Shown here piece after piece: positions 1-6,970 of a stretch of DNA of 11,529 nucleotides. Position 1 is the first letter of the stretch, and each line of letters begins with the position of its first letter. This DNA comes from E44-bin88 sp050123275 (lineage in GTDB: Bacteria; Chloroflexota; Dehalococcoidia; Dehalococcoidales; BS750m-G39). A program made the position numbers and the translations under genes. The notes under the pieces are model-generated. The model was not told the DNA's origin and searched no databases. It saw only the letters and a list, made by a program, of their open reading frames with translations. The stretch is from assembly GCA_050123275.1 (NCBI GenBank), contig JASFHK010000022.1, forward strand, positions 1 through 11,529, given 5' to 3'.

Positions 1-173
1 CCGAGGGGCTGTTGATTATCACCGTCCCCTTCGACCTTCTCCCCGGGCTGATGGAAAACCTCAACGAGATGGAGTGGCAGCCCTACTGGTTCAAGCTGGG
101 AAGGGAAGGCTTCGTCAAAGAGGTCAGAAAGCGGGAAAGTGAGATTAAGGCGGCGCTGAAAAAGGATAAATAG
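1..173 (+). CDS. 3' end of an unidentified protein gene (partial)
   Basis: An open frame runs from the window edge to a TAG at 171-173 and encodes about 56 C-terminal residues. The segment starts with a short hydrophobic strand (LLIITVPFDLLPGL), continues as a Trp/Tyr-containing stretch (EMEWQPYWFKLGREGF), and ends in a charged Lys/Glu-rich helix (EVRKRESEIKAALKKDK). I do not recognise the family. The 'I-x-VPFDLLPGLMENL' pattern resembles the end of DUF169-type proteins, but this is a weak impression. The stop codon lies two bases from the plsY stop on the opposite strand, so the two genes converge with essentially no intergenic space. The start lies outside the window. Confidence 0.7.
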   Translation, partial: EGLLIITVPFDLLPGLMENLNEMEWQPYWFKLGREGFVKEVRKRESEIKAALKKDK

Positions 174-175
174 CC

Positions 176-778
176 TTAGTCTTTGCTGTTTTTGGCCACG
201 GTGATGGCCCGGCGGCGGGGGATATCGATAAGCATCTTGGCAGGGATAAAGAGAAAAGTGGCTATCAGGTAGGTCAATAGCAGCCACTCTTGGTGCACCG
301 CCAGTATGGCGGCCATGGCGGCGCCGCAGAAGGCGCAACCCATCCGCGAGTTGCGGGCGAAGATAAAAAAGACGCCGTAAACGAGCAGCCCGCCCAGCGT
401 CGGCATCGGGAAAAGCACCGACATCGTTCCCAGCGTCGAGGCCGTGCCCCGCCCCCCCTTAAAGCCGGCGAAGACGGGGAAGTCGTGCCCCAGGATAGCC
501 AGAGCGCCGATCAGGAATTGCCAGGCCAGCTCCAGACCGAGCAGGGAGGCCAGCAGCACGGGTATCGCCCCCTTGAAGAAATCGATGATGGCCACCATGA
601 CGCCGAAGCCGGGCCCGAGGGATTGGTAGGTGTTGCGCGCCCCCATGTTGCCGTCGCCCAGGGTGCGCACGTCCACGCCCTTGAAACCCTTGGAGATGAG
701 CACGGCCGTGGGCATCGAGCCTAACAGGTAGGCAAAGACGGCCACCAGGACTATCTTGATAACCTCGGTCAGTTCCAT
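176..778 (-). CDS. plsY: Glycerol-3-phosphate acyltransferase PlsY
   Basis: A 200-residue integral membrane enzyme that transfers the acyl group of acyl-phosphate to sn-glycerol 3-phosphate, giving lysophosphatidic acid, the first step of phospholipid synthesis in most bacteria. All three signature loops are visible: 'LGDGNMGARNTYQSLG' (family G-S-G-N-x-G-A-T-N), 'DFFKGAIPVLL', and 'LGHDFPVFAGFKGGRG'. About five hydrophobic helices alternate with these loops, and the length is normal for PlsY. The frame stays open upstream to 1315, but that part is antisense to the cupin gene. I therefore chose the ATG at 778, where homology begins and a GGAG lies a few bases upstream. The third signature residue set reads GDGNMGARN rather than GSGNPGATN, an unusual but conservative variant. 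Confidence 0.95.
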   Translation of the reverse strand: MELTEVIKIVLVAVFAYLLGSMPTAVLISKGFKGVDVRTLGDGNMGARNTYQSLGPGFGVMVAIIDFFKGAIPVLLASLLGLELAWQFLIGALAILGHDFPVFAGFKGGRGTASTLGTMSVLFPMPTLGGLLVYGVFFIFARNSRMGCAFCGAAMAAILAVHQEWLLLTYLIATFLFIPAKMLIDIPRRRAITVAKNSKD

Positions 779-791
779 AGGACTCCGACGT

Positions 792-800
792 ATTTTACCA
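792..800 (-). promoter_or_regulatory. Possible extended -10 for plsY
   Basis: On the minus strand the bases read TGG-TAAAAT, an extended -10, ending 13 nt before the plsY ATG. This would give a very short leader. A competing -10 is TACAAT at 821-826, with a longer leader but no good -35. The choice is unresolved. Confidence 0.35.
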
Positions 801-821
801 TTTTCGAAGCTGGTTTGGCTA

Positions 822-850
822 TTGTAATGCCCCGCCAAATGGACTAGAAT
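822..850 (+). promoter_or_regulatory. Promoter of the cupin gene
   Basis: TTGTAA (822-827) and TAGAAT (845-850) are separated by exactly 17 bp, a good sigma70-type spacing. The predicted start near 857 gives a leader of about 24 nt that contains the purine-rich AAGGGGGGAC ribosome site. The -35 overlaps a possible plsY -10 (TACAAT, 821-826, minus strand). Confidence 0.55.
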
Positions 851-880
851 CGGGTCAGCGATAGCGAAAAGGGGGGACAA

Positions 881-1420
881 ATGGCAACCAAATACGGTAA
901 ATACTTTTTCAGCGGCCCTGGCCCCAGAGGCGAAGCCGTCAAGATGATCGCCGACCTCAACGGCGATATCATCGAGGGGAGCAACCGCTACCTGGTCAAC
1001 TGGGTCTTCCCCTCCCCCGCCGAGCTTTTCGGGGTGGACTCCTGGGACCAGATTTCCCACGGCCCCCACGTCCACAAAAGCGCCGAAATCCTGATGCACA
1101 TCGGCACCGACCCCGATAACCCCTTCGATTTGGGCGCCGAGGTCGAGCTTTGCATGGGCCCCGAGATGGAAAAGCACATCATCACCAAGTCCACGGTGAC
1201 CTACATACCGCCCAACCTGGTACACTGCCCCTGGACCATCAAACGCGTGGACCGGCCCTTCATCATGGTACAGGTCAACCAAGAGCCGACCCACAGCGAG
1301 AAATCGATGAAGCACCTGGTGCCCGAAAAGGACATGGAGCGGATGATGTTCATCGACGAGGGCTACGACACACCGGAGCCGGTCTGGCAGTTTCCCAAGG
1401 CATCGAAGATGAAACGATAG
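881..1420 (+). CDS. Single-domain cupin protein, function unknown
   Basis: A 179-residue soluble protein with one cupin beta-barrel. The metal-site pattern is seen directly: H63-x-H65-x3-E69 in 'HGPHVHKSAEI', and H115 in 'YIPPNLVHCPW', the usual His/His/Glu/His set of cupin motifs 1 and 2. Spacing between the motifs is about 45 residues, longer than in minimal cupins. A hydrophobic strand, 'RPFIMVQVNQEP', follows. No signal peptide or transmembrane segment is visible, so it is probably cytoplasmic. The ATG at 881 follows AAGGGGGGACAA, a strong ribosome site. The gene is monocistronic: it diverges from plsY and ends 8 bases from the TPR gene stop on the other strand. Cupins include dioxygenases, isomerases and small-molecule binding proteins; nothing here identifies the substrate. 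Confidence 0.85.
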   Translation: MATKYGKYFFSGPGPRGEAVKMIADLNGDIIEGSNRYLVNWVFPSPAELFGVDSWDQISHGPHVHKSAEILMHIGTDPDNPFDLGAEVELCMGPEMEKHIITKSTVTYIPPNLVHCPWTIKRVDRPFIMVQVNQEPTHSEKSMKHLVPEKDMERMMFIDEGYDTPEPVWQFPKASKMKR

Positions 1421-1428
1421 TCGAAAAG

Positions 1429-3510
1429 CTATAAATCAACGCCGAGGCGCTCAAGCGCTTCTTGCGCCTCTATGATTATCCAAGGGCCCCATGTTAGCTG
1501 CGCTATTTCTATAGATTTCTCGAGGTCGGCTATAGCCAACTCGTCCTCCCCCATTCGCTCGTGTATCAAGCCCCGCGTCAGGTAATAGAAAGCATCATCA
1601 GGGTTTAGCTCAATTGCCCTGTTGTAATCGGCCAGGGCTAACTCATATTTCCCCGTCGCCCAATATAAAACACCCCGTGCCTTGTAGACTTCAGAATTAT
1701 TCGGCTCCAACTCTACTGCCTTATTTAGATCAACTAAAGCCAGTTCATATTGACCGGTATCATGGTAGACACGACTTCGGCCAACGTAGAAATCAGCGTT
1801 ATTCGGCTCCAACTCTACAGCCCTGTTAAGATCAATTAGCGCCAATTCATATTCCGCTTTATCGATATAGACATCGCCCCGGTGTAGGTAGTTCCAACCG
1901 TTGGTCGGTTCCAATTCGCTGGCTCTGGTGAAGTCGGCTATGGCCTGGTCGAAGGCCTCAACAGCCTTGGGGTACTCACTGCCGGCAATAGCCGCGTAGA
2001 CCCTCCCTATCTGCTGGAAATAAGCAATACCACGAAAGTGATAAGCACTAGCGTTGTAGGGATTTAGCCTTATAGCGTCATCGTAATCGGCTATGACCAA
2101 ATCATATAGTGCCTGCTCGGCCTCCTGAATAAACGATAGGTGCTGTGGGTTTTGAGTTTCATAGGGCGCCTCTACAAGACAGGTGGCAAAGTCGATAATC
2201 GCTTCATAATCCCTGCCCAGTGCCAGGTAAGCCTGACCGCGGGCAAAGTAGTAACGGTAATAGTGTGGGGCATAGGAGTTTAGCTCAATGGCTATGGTGT
2301 AGTCGGCTATGGCCAGCTCGTATTCCCCCTCATAGTAGTAGGTGGTACCCCGCTGCCAGTAGGAAGCGTCGCCGGGCTGCAGCTCGATGGCCTTGGTATA
2401 ATCAGCTATGGCTAGGCCATATTCCCCTTTCTGCTGATAGGCATCGCCCCGAGTGTGATAGGCAGAAGCGCAATCCGGGTCTAGCTCAATGGCATCGTTG
2501 CAATCAGCTATGATTAGCTCATTTTCCACTATAGTATTGTAAGACCAAGCCCGAGCTTGATAATATTCAGCATTATCCGAATCCAGCTCAATAGCTCTGG
2601 TGAAATCGGCTATAGCCAGATCATAATCCGCGTTCCCCCACCAGCAGGGCTCGCCGTGCAGGTGAACCCTGCCCCGCTCATAATAATAGTCGGCCTCATC
2701 GGGGTTTAGCTCGATAGCCCTGGTATAATCGGCCAGAGCCAGGTCGAACGCCTCAACAGATAAATCACTATCAGGATACACGGTACTGAAAAAGCAGTTA
2801 CCAGCTACTCGGTGGTAGGCACAACCTCGCTGCGAGTAGTAAAGGTCAGACTCAGGGTCTAGCTCGATAGCCCTGGTAAATTCAGCAATCGCTTGCTCAT
2901 AGTTATGCTGGTTGAAATAAGCGAACCCTCGGTCATAGTAAGCTTTAGCGTAACCAGCGCCTATTTCAATATCAGGATCCAGCTCAAGGGCCATAGTCAA
3001 ATCAGCAAGCGCCTGGCTATAGTAACCTCGGGACGAGTATCCAAGCCCACGCTCATAGTAGGCTAAGGCGTAATCTGGGTTCACCTCGATAGTGGAGTTA
3101 ATTTCAAGGGCGCAGGTCAACTCGGCAATGGCTCCGTCGTAGTCGCCCTGGCTGGAGCAGCCAAGCCCATGATCGTGATAGGCTAAGGCATAATCGGGGT
3201 TTACCCTAATAGTGGGGTCTAGTTCAAGAGCGTAGGTCAGATCGGCAATTGCCTGCTCGCAATCGCCCTGGTTAAAATAAGCAAGACCGCGGTCGTGGTA
3301 AGCTAAAACGTAATCGGCATCTATCTCGATAGCTTCATCAAACTCGGCGATAGCCTGGGCGTACTGGCCATCCTCCAAAAGGGTAACGCCAGCACGATAG
3401 TGTTCATCAGCCGTATCGGCAAGCAGGAAGGCACTAAGAAAGAAAACTACCGCCACTACCCCAACCACCACTGCCCAAAACCACTGCTGTCTCAGTAAGC
3501 GCCCAAACAC
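1429..3510 (-). CDS. Membrane-anchored tetratricopeptide repeat protein
   Basis: A 693-residue protein with a short basic N-terminus (FGRLLRQ), one hydrophobic segment at about residues 11-31, and then about 16 TPR units to the C-terminus. Typical units read 'Y-x-x-RG-x-AY...Y-x-x-AIADYT-x-AIELDP'. Most are 34 residues. Units 2-4 are each exactly 40 residues, and three units carry longer insertions (near residues 235, 410 and 505). The topology suggests an anchored protein with the repeats outside the membrane, although an uncleaved versus cleaved signal cannot be decided. TPR arrays bind partner proteins; no catalytic domain is present. The start is GTG at 3510, with AGAGG seven bases upstream; the nearby ATG at 3515 is out of frame. 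Sampled GC is about 47% against about 60% in flanking genes, and the DNA contains recent-looking repeats. No neighbour suggests a specific partner. Confidence 0.9.
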   Translation of the reverse strand: MFGRLLRQQWFWAVVVGVVAVVFFLSAFLLADTADEHYRAGVTLLEDGQYAQAIAEFDEAIEIDADYVLAYHDRGLAYFNQGDCEQAIADLTYALELDPTIRVNPDYALAYHDHGLGCSSQGDYDGAIAELTCALEINSTIEVNPDYALAYYERGLGYSSRGYYSQALADLTMALELDPDIEIGAGYAKAYYDRGFAYFNQHNYEQAIAEFTRAIELDPESDLYYSQRGCAYHRVAGNCFFSTVYPDSDLSVEAFDLALADYTRAIELNPDEADYYYERGRVHLHGEPCWWGNADYDLAIADFTRAIELDSDNAEYYQARAWSYNTIVENELIIADCNDAIELDPDCASAYHTRGDAYQQKGEYGLAIADYTKAIELQPGDASYWQRGTTYYYEGEYELAIADYTIAIELNSYAPHYYRYYFARGQAYLALGRDYEAIIDFATCLVEAPYETQNPQHLSFIQEAEQALYDLVIADYDDAIRLNPYNASAYHFRGIAYFQQIGRVYAAIAGSEYPKAVEAFDQAIADFTRASELEPTNGWNYLHRGDVYIDKAEYELALIDLNRAVELEPNNADFYVGRSRVYHDTGQYELALVDLNKAVELEPNNSEVYKARGVLYWATGKYELALADYNRAIELNPDDAFYYLTRGLIHERMGEDELAIADLEKSIEIAQLTWGPWIIIEAQEALERLGVDL
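2950..3309 (-). repeat. Three tandem 120-bp units inside the TPR gene
   Basis: Residues 68-187 form three 40-residue repeats in perfect register (A-L-A-Y-x-x-RG-L recurs every 40 residues, each unit ending in I-x-V-N-P-D-Y or a variant). At DNA level, positions 120 bases apart share long identical runs, for example TAATCGGGGT or TAATCTGGGT followed by AGTGGGG or AGTGGAG. A shorter 102-bp period also occurs near 1697-1819, where TTATTCGGCTCCAACTCTAC appears twice. Confidence 0.8.
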
Positions 3511-3572
3511 TTCATCGCCTCTGGGCCAGCGACAGGTAAAATATTGTTAAACGCTACACCCAACAGGCAACA

Positions 3573-3601
3573 TAGATATCACTTTATCTGCCTTTTGTCA
3601 A
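3573..3601 (-). promoter_or_regulatory. Probable promoter of the TPR gene
   Basis: On the minus strand a perfect TTGACA (3596-3601) is followed after 17 bp by TATCTA (3573-3578), a weak -10. The predicted transcript would have a leader of about 55 nt before the GTG start. Confidence 0.5.
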
Positions 3602-3630
3602 TACCCTCCTTCCTGCTTAAGCCCAAAGAA

Positions 3631-3654
3631 TAGCCGCCCCTTTCGGGGCGGCTA
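3631..3654 (-). terminator. Hairpin terminator after the symporter gene
   Basis: TAGCCGCCCC / TTTC / GGGGCGGCTA forms a perfect 10-bp stem with a 4-nt loop, 33 bases past the symporter stop. The minus-strand tail after the stem (TTCTTTGGG) is only moderately T-rich, so termination may be imperfect. The hairpin also isolates the TPR promoter from the unit upstream of it. Confidence 0.7.
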
Positions 3655-3686
3655 CTAAATTAGCTAACGCAATTTGCAGGCGAAGG

Positions 3687-5207
3687 TTAGATAAACCTTC
3701 CCTTCTTCAACGCCCCCTTCAGGTAGCCCAGGAACTCCTCCGCCTTGTCTCGAGGCGGCTTGGTGGCTAAGCTCACGATAACGAAGAGGGGCAAACAGAC
3801 GACGAAACCCCACACCCCCGGCCACCAGCCCAGCGGTTTCCAGCCGCCGATTTGAAGGACGAGGACGAGGATAGCGCCGGCAATCATGCTTACCATAGCG
3901 CCTAAAGCCGTGCCCCGCTTCCAGAAGAAAGCGCCGAAGATAGTGGGTACCGCCATCAACAGCCCCGCCGAGGCCGCCGAGGAAAGCGGCGCTATCATGC
4001 GGTCGAAGGCTCCCCCCGCTTGCTCAAAGGGTTGCAACCCCGCCGCCCACCAGGCAAAAACGAAGGCGATAATGGCCATGATAGGGATAACCCACTGCCC
4101 CACCCTTAATTCCCGTTTCTCGCCGACCTGACGGTTAATCAGGCCCTTGTGAATGTCGCGCGCCCAGACCGAGGAAAGGGTGAGCAGTATGGAATCGATG
4201 GTGGAAATGGCCGCCGCGGTAATGCCTATCATGACCACGATGGCCAGCCCCGTCGGTATAATGTCCTGGGTGAGCAGCGTAGGCGTGGCCAGGTCGGCGT
4301 TCTCCAGCCCCGGCACCAGCAGCCGGGCGCCGAAGCCCCAGAGCACCGAAATCAGGGTGTAGATAAAGCCGAAGATGAGGAAGCCGCCCAGCATTTGCTT
4401 CATGGCTCCCACCGACTTGGGGATAAACATCCGCTGGCTCACCTGGGGATTGGATATCAAAAAGAAAAGCCAGGGCAAAGCCAGCCCGATAAACATATTG
4501 ATGTTCCACGACCCACCGGACGTGGGCACGGTGAGCAATCCGGGCACTTCGGACTCAAGCCTGCCGAAAAACTCGCCGAAACCGCCCAGTGCGTTGATGA
4601 CCACCCCCAACACCGCCGCCGAGACCACAATCATCAGCAAAGCCTGGAAGGCGTCCGTCCAGGCCACCGAGCGCAGACCAGCGATGCTCGACCAGGCGAT
4701 GGCGCAGACCACGGCGATTAGAATCCCCCACCCCACACCGATCACGCCGCCGCTGATGCCGTTCATCAGGTAGCCCACGCCCATCAGCTGAACCGCACCA
4801 TAAGGAACTAAGAAAACCAGGGCCAGGATGGCGGCGGTTGCCCCCACCCCCCGGTTCTGGTAGCGGTCGCTAAGTAATTCCATGGGAGATACGTAACCAT
4901 ACTTTTTACCCACCAGCCAGAAACGGGGCAGGAAAAAGACCATCATGAACATACCGCAGAGATAGGTCAGCTCGAAACCGAGCGCCCCTACCCCGCTCAG
5001 GTAAGTAAGCCCTGCCAGGCCAATCATCATAAAGGCGCTGTAGGTGGTGGCGCTGTAGGTCAGGGCGGAAACGAAACCGCCCAGCGTACGGTTAGCCAGG
5101 AAGAACTCGCTCACGCCTCCCCCCAGCCGCCGCCGCGCCATCAGGGCGATAACCAACCCCGCCGCGATATAGATGCCGATGCCGAACCATACCCAGAAAG
5201 CGCTCAC
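3687..5207 (-). CDS. Sodium:solute symporter family transporter
   Basis: A 506-residue polytopic membrane protein with about 13 hydrophobic helices, the size and pattern of the SSS family, which couples uptake of small solutes (sugars, amino acids, organic acids, pantothenate, proline) to sodium. Family features seen are 'EFFLANRTLGGFVSALTYSA' at the first-second helix region, 'YGYVSPMELLSDRYQ', 'AWTDAFQALLMIVVSA', and 'AAISTIDSILLTLSSVWARD' around helix 9. The frame extends to 5270, but the start is GTG at 5207: GGAGGT lies six bases upstream, and this GTG overlaps the TGA of the small membrane protein gene (GTGA), indicating translational coupling. The C-terminus is cytoplasmic-looking and basic. 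Substrate cannot be deduced. A small two-helix partner next to a symporter resembles the yhdT-panF arrangement. Confidence 0.9.
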   Translation of the reverse strand: MSAFWVWFGIGIYIAAGLVIALMARRRLGGGVSEFFLANRTLGGFVSALTYSATTYSAFMMIGLAGLTYLSGVGALGFELTYLCGMFMMVFFLPRFWLVGKKYGYVSPMELLSDRYQNRGVGATAAILALVFLVPYGAVQLMGVGYLMNGISGGVIGVGWGILIAVVCAIAWSSIAGLRSVAWTDAFQALLMIVVSAAVLGVVINALGGFGEFFGRLESEVPGLLTVPTSGGSWNINMFIGLALPWLFFLISNPQVSQRMFIPKSVGAMKQMLGGFLIFGFIYTLISVLWGFGARLLVPGLENADLATPTLLTQDIIPTGLAIVVMIGITAAAISTIDSILLTLSSVWARDIHKGLINRQVGEKRELRVGQWVIPIMAIIAFVFAWWAAGLQPFEQAGGAFDRMIAPLSSAASAGLLMAVPTIFGAFFWKRGTALGAMVSMIAGAILVLVLQIGGWKPLGWWPGVWGFVVCLPLFVIVSLATKPPRDKAEEFLGYLKGALKKGRFI

Positions 5208-5392
5208 GGCTTCACCTCCCGCCACCTCAGGAAGATAATGAAAGCGCTGACGATAGCCGCCAGAACCCATATCGTCCAGAATAAAAAGGCGGCGCTCATC
5301 TTCTCCACACTGGTCAGTACGTACCAGGGGATAGCGATATCGAGCGCCAGCAGCAGTCCGAACCAGACCCAGGCCCAGGCTGTCTTGGTCAT
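5204..5392 (-). CDS. Small two-helix membrane protein paired with the symporter
   Basis: A 62-residue protein with two hydrophobic segments, about residues 6-24 and 34-54, and a short basic C-terminal tail (RWREVKP). It is the first gene of the symporter unit, its stop overlapping the symporter start by 4 bases. The frame is open to 5434, but GGGAGGTG just upstream of the ATG at 5392 fixes this start. Small membrane proteins in the same place (YhdT, DUF3311-like) accompany many SSS transporters; I infer a subunit or accessory role. I cannot assign it to one of those families by sequence alone. Confidence 0.8.
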   Translation of the reverse strand: MTKTAWAWVWFGLLLALDIAIPWYVLTSVEKMSAAFLFWTIWVLAAIVSAFIIFLRWREVKP

Positions 5393-5424
5393 TTTAGGCA
5401 CCTCCCCGAAAATATTTAGCCGCC

Positions 5425-5454
5425 ATTGTATCACAATAGAAAAGGCAATGTCAC
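5425..5454 (-). promoter_or_regulatory. Promoter of the small-protein/symporter unit
   Basis: Minus-strand GTGACA (5449-5454) and TACAAT (5425-5430) are 18 bp apart, each one base from consensus. The predicted leader is about 26 nt and holds the GGGAGGTG ribosome site. Confidence 0.65.
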
Positions 5455-5508
5455 CTTTCCCGGAAACGAAAGGCGGCTATAAAAGACTATCTGAAAAAGT
5501 CGGGGGCT

Positions 5509-6345
5509 TTAAGCCTCTCTAACGGCGACAATCAAAGCCGCCGGGCCTATGTGAACCCCCAGCACCGGCCCCAGCCGGCTGATTATGATTTTCGCCTTAT
5601 CAAAAACCGAGCCGAGGCGCTCCGCCAGCGCCTCGGCTTCGTCGGGAGTGGTGCTGTGCACCACGGTCAACTCCTGGATGTCTTTGGAGTTCTCGACGAA
5701 CTCGAAGAGCCGGTCCATGCCCTTGGCGCGGGTGCGCACCTGCCCCCCCGGCACCACCTCCCCATCCTTGAGCGTCAGTATCGGCTTCACGCTCAATAGC
5801 GAACCCAGCAGCGCCTTGGCCTTGCCGATGCGCCCTCCCAGCAACAGGTACTTGAGAGTATCAAGCAGAGCCAGTAAATGTATCTTAGGCAAGGTCTCTC
5901 TGGCCACGGCCTCCACTTCATCAAGGCTCTTCCCTTCCTTAGCCGCCCTGGCGGCGGCGATGACTAGCAGGCCCAAAGCCATGCTCAGTGTCTCCGAATC
6001 GACCACTTCGACAGGGCACTCATTCGCCACCACCCCCTTGGCCTGCAGCGCCGAACTGCAGGTGCCGCTCAGTTTCGCCGAAAGGTGGATGGAAACGATG
6101 CCGTCGGCGCTCTTGGCCAGCTTACGGTAAACATCCACGAAATCCTGCGGACTCGGCTGGGTGGTGTTGGGGTGGATGGGACCTTCCGTCAATCTCTGGT
6201 AAAAATCGTCCTCGCTGATGTCCACCCGGTCGCGCAAGACCTCATCCTCGAAACGCACGTATAATGGAACCACGGTTATCCCCAGCTCCTTGACCAACTC
6301 GTCAGGCAGGTCGGCGCTGCTATCGGTAACTATTTTTACCGTCAT
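5509..6345 (-). CDS. DegV family fatty-acid-binding protein
   Basis: A 278-residue protein of normal DegV/FakB length. Members bind a fatty acid; in Firmicutes, FakB presents it to the kinase FakA to make acyl-phosphate. Seen directly are the N-terminal 'KIVTDSSADLP' (residues 4-14), 'NTTQPSPQDF' (60-69), 'HLSAKLSGTCSSA' (87-99), 'VVDSETLSMALGLL', and the 'LLLGGRIGKAKALLGSLL' plus 'VKPIL' block, with the terminal 'HIGPAALIVAV'. The frame is open upstream to 6621, but the ATG at 6345 is preceded by GGGAGG at good spacing and starts the conserved domain. No FakA-like kinase gene is in this window. Acyl-phosphate is the PlsY donor, so a link to plsY at the other end is possible but not shown. 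Confidence 0.93.
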   Translation of the reverse strand: MTVKIVTDSSADLPDELVKELGITVVPLYVRFEDEVLRDRVDISEDDFYQRLTEGPIHPNTTQPSPQDFVDVYRKLAKSADGIVSIHLSAKLSGTCSSALQAKGVVANECPVEVVDSETLSMALGLLVIAAARAAKEGKSLDEVEAVARETLPKIHLLALLDTLKYLLLGGRIGKAKALLGSLLSVKPILTLKDGEVVPGGQVRTRAKGMDRLFEFVENSKDIQELTVVHSTTPDEAEALAERLGSVFDKAKIIISRLGPVLGVHIGPAALIVAVREA

Positions 6346-6387
6346 TAAATTCCTCCCTAATTTATCGCCCTCGCGGGCTGATGCTGC

Positions 6388-6416
6388 ATTATAATAGACC
6401 CCTTTGCCACCGTCAA
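6388..6416 (-). promoter_or_regulatory. Promoter of degV
   Basis: Minus-strand TTGACG (6411-6416), a 17-bp spacer, and a perfect TATAAT (6388-6393). This is the best promoter in the window. It implies a leader of about 36 nt including the GGGAGG ribosome site. Confidence 0.8.
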
Positions 6417-6437
6417 TTCCTTTCCAGCCACGCGATG

Positions 6438-6446
6438 TGTTAAAAT
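6438..6446 (+). promoter_or_regulatory. Extended -10 of the dUTPase gene (leaderless start)
   Basis: TGT-TAAAAT is a TG-extended -10 with no recognisable -35 at 6417-6423. Only 8 bases separate it from the ATG at 6455, and no Shine-Dalgarno sequence precedes that ATG. Transcription probably starts at or just before the ATG. Confidence 0.5.
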
Positions 6447-6454
6447 GTCGGAAA

Positions 6455-6970
6455 ATGTCGTTAGTTCTCTCCCGCGCTGAAATCAAACGGCTCATCGCCC
6501 GCAAGCCGCCCCTAGTCGAGGGTTGCATTAACGCCGAAGAGCAGCTCCAGCCCAACGGTGTTGACCTCACCCTGCGCGATATCGCCGTTATCCAGTCGGC
6601 GGGGCAAATCGCCGCCAGCAACTCTCAAAGGCAGCTCTCCGACCTCTCTCCCCTCGTTTTCGACGCTTTGGGGTTTATCGACCTCAACCCCGGCAGCTAT
6701 ATCATTACCTATAACGAGGTCGTCCACCTCCCCGAGGACATCATGGCCCTGGGCCGCCCCCGCTCCAGCCTCCTCCGCTGCGGCGTCACCGTGGGCACCG
6801 CCGTCTGGGACGCCGGCTACGAGGGCCGTTCCCAGTCGCTGCTGGTGGTCTATAACCCGCGCGGCTTCCGCCTGCAGAAAAACGCCCGCGTCATGCAGCT
6901 CATCTTCATGAGATTAAGTGAAAAGACGGAAGGCTATAAAGGGGCTTACCAGGGCGAGAACATGGAATAG
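6455..6970 (+). CDS. dut: Archaeal-type dUTPase (dCTP deaminase/dUTPase superfamily)
   Basis: A 171-residue enzyme predicted to hydrolyse dUTP to dUMP and pyrophosphate, keeping uracil out of DNA and supplying dUMP for thymidylate synthesis. Motifs seen: 'QPNGVDLTL' (32-40), 'RPRSSLLRCGVTVGTAVWDAGYEGRS' spread over 101-126 (substrate-binding and the catalytic-Asp region, D119), 'NPRGFRL..NARVMQLIF' (134-151), and the C-terminal 'YQGEN' (165-169). This pattern matches the archaeal-type trimeric family more than classical E. coli Dut. The glutamate used by dCTP deaminases after the 'GY-x-G' strand is not seen (the segment is RSQSLLVV), so I favour dUTPase alone. The frame extends upstream to 6404, across the degV -35; ATG 6455 matches the family start. 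The gene is transcribed divergently from degV. Confidence 0.88.
   Translation: MSLVLSRAEIKRLIARKPPLVEGCINAEEQLQPNGVDLTLRDIAVIQSAGQIAASNSQRQLSDLSPLVFDALGFIDLNPGSYIITYNEVVHLPEDIMALGRPRSSLLRCGVTVGTAVWDAGYEGRSQSLLVVYNPRGFRLQKNARVMQLIFMRLSEKTEGYKGAYQGENME

Noticed and set aside
779..1315. In-frame upstream extension of plsY (179 extra residues)
   Set aside because: It is antisense to the cupin gene, has no family similarity, crosses the intergenic promoter region, and PlsY homology starts exactly at the ATG at 778.
1429..3510. Regularly spaced repeats that could suggest a CRISPR array
   Set aside because: The period (102 or 120 bp) is a multiple of codon length, the repeats are degenerate, and they encode TPR units in an intact frame.
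4149..4721. Long + strand open frame of 190 residues over the symporter gene
   Set aside because: It is antisense to a clear transporter, with composition (Gly/Arg/His/Gln-rich) typical of a shadow frame in GC-rich DNA.
5455..5508. Possible terminator after degV (GACT...AGTC followed by TTTT on the minus strand)
   Set aside because: The stem is only 4 bp with a large loop; too weak to list.
176..6345. Functional fatty-acid uptake unit linking plsY and degV
   Set aside because: The genes are 5 kb apart in separate transcription units and no FakA or PlsX gene is present, so no physical link is supported.
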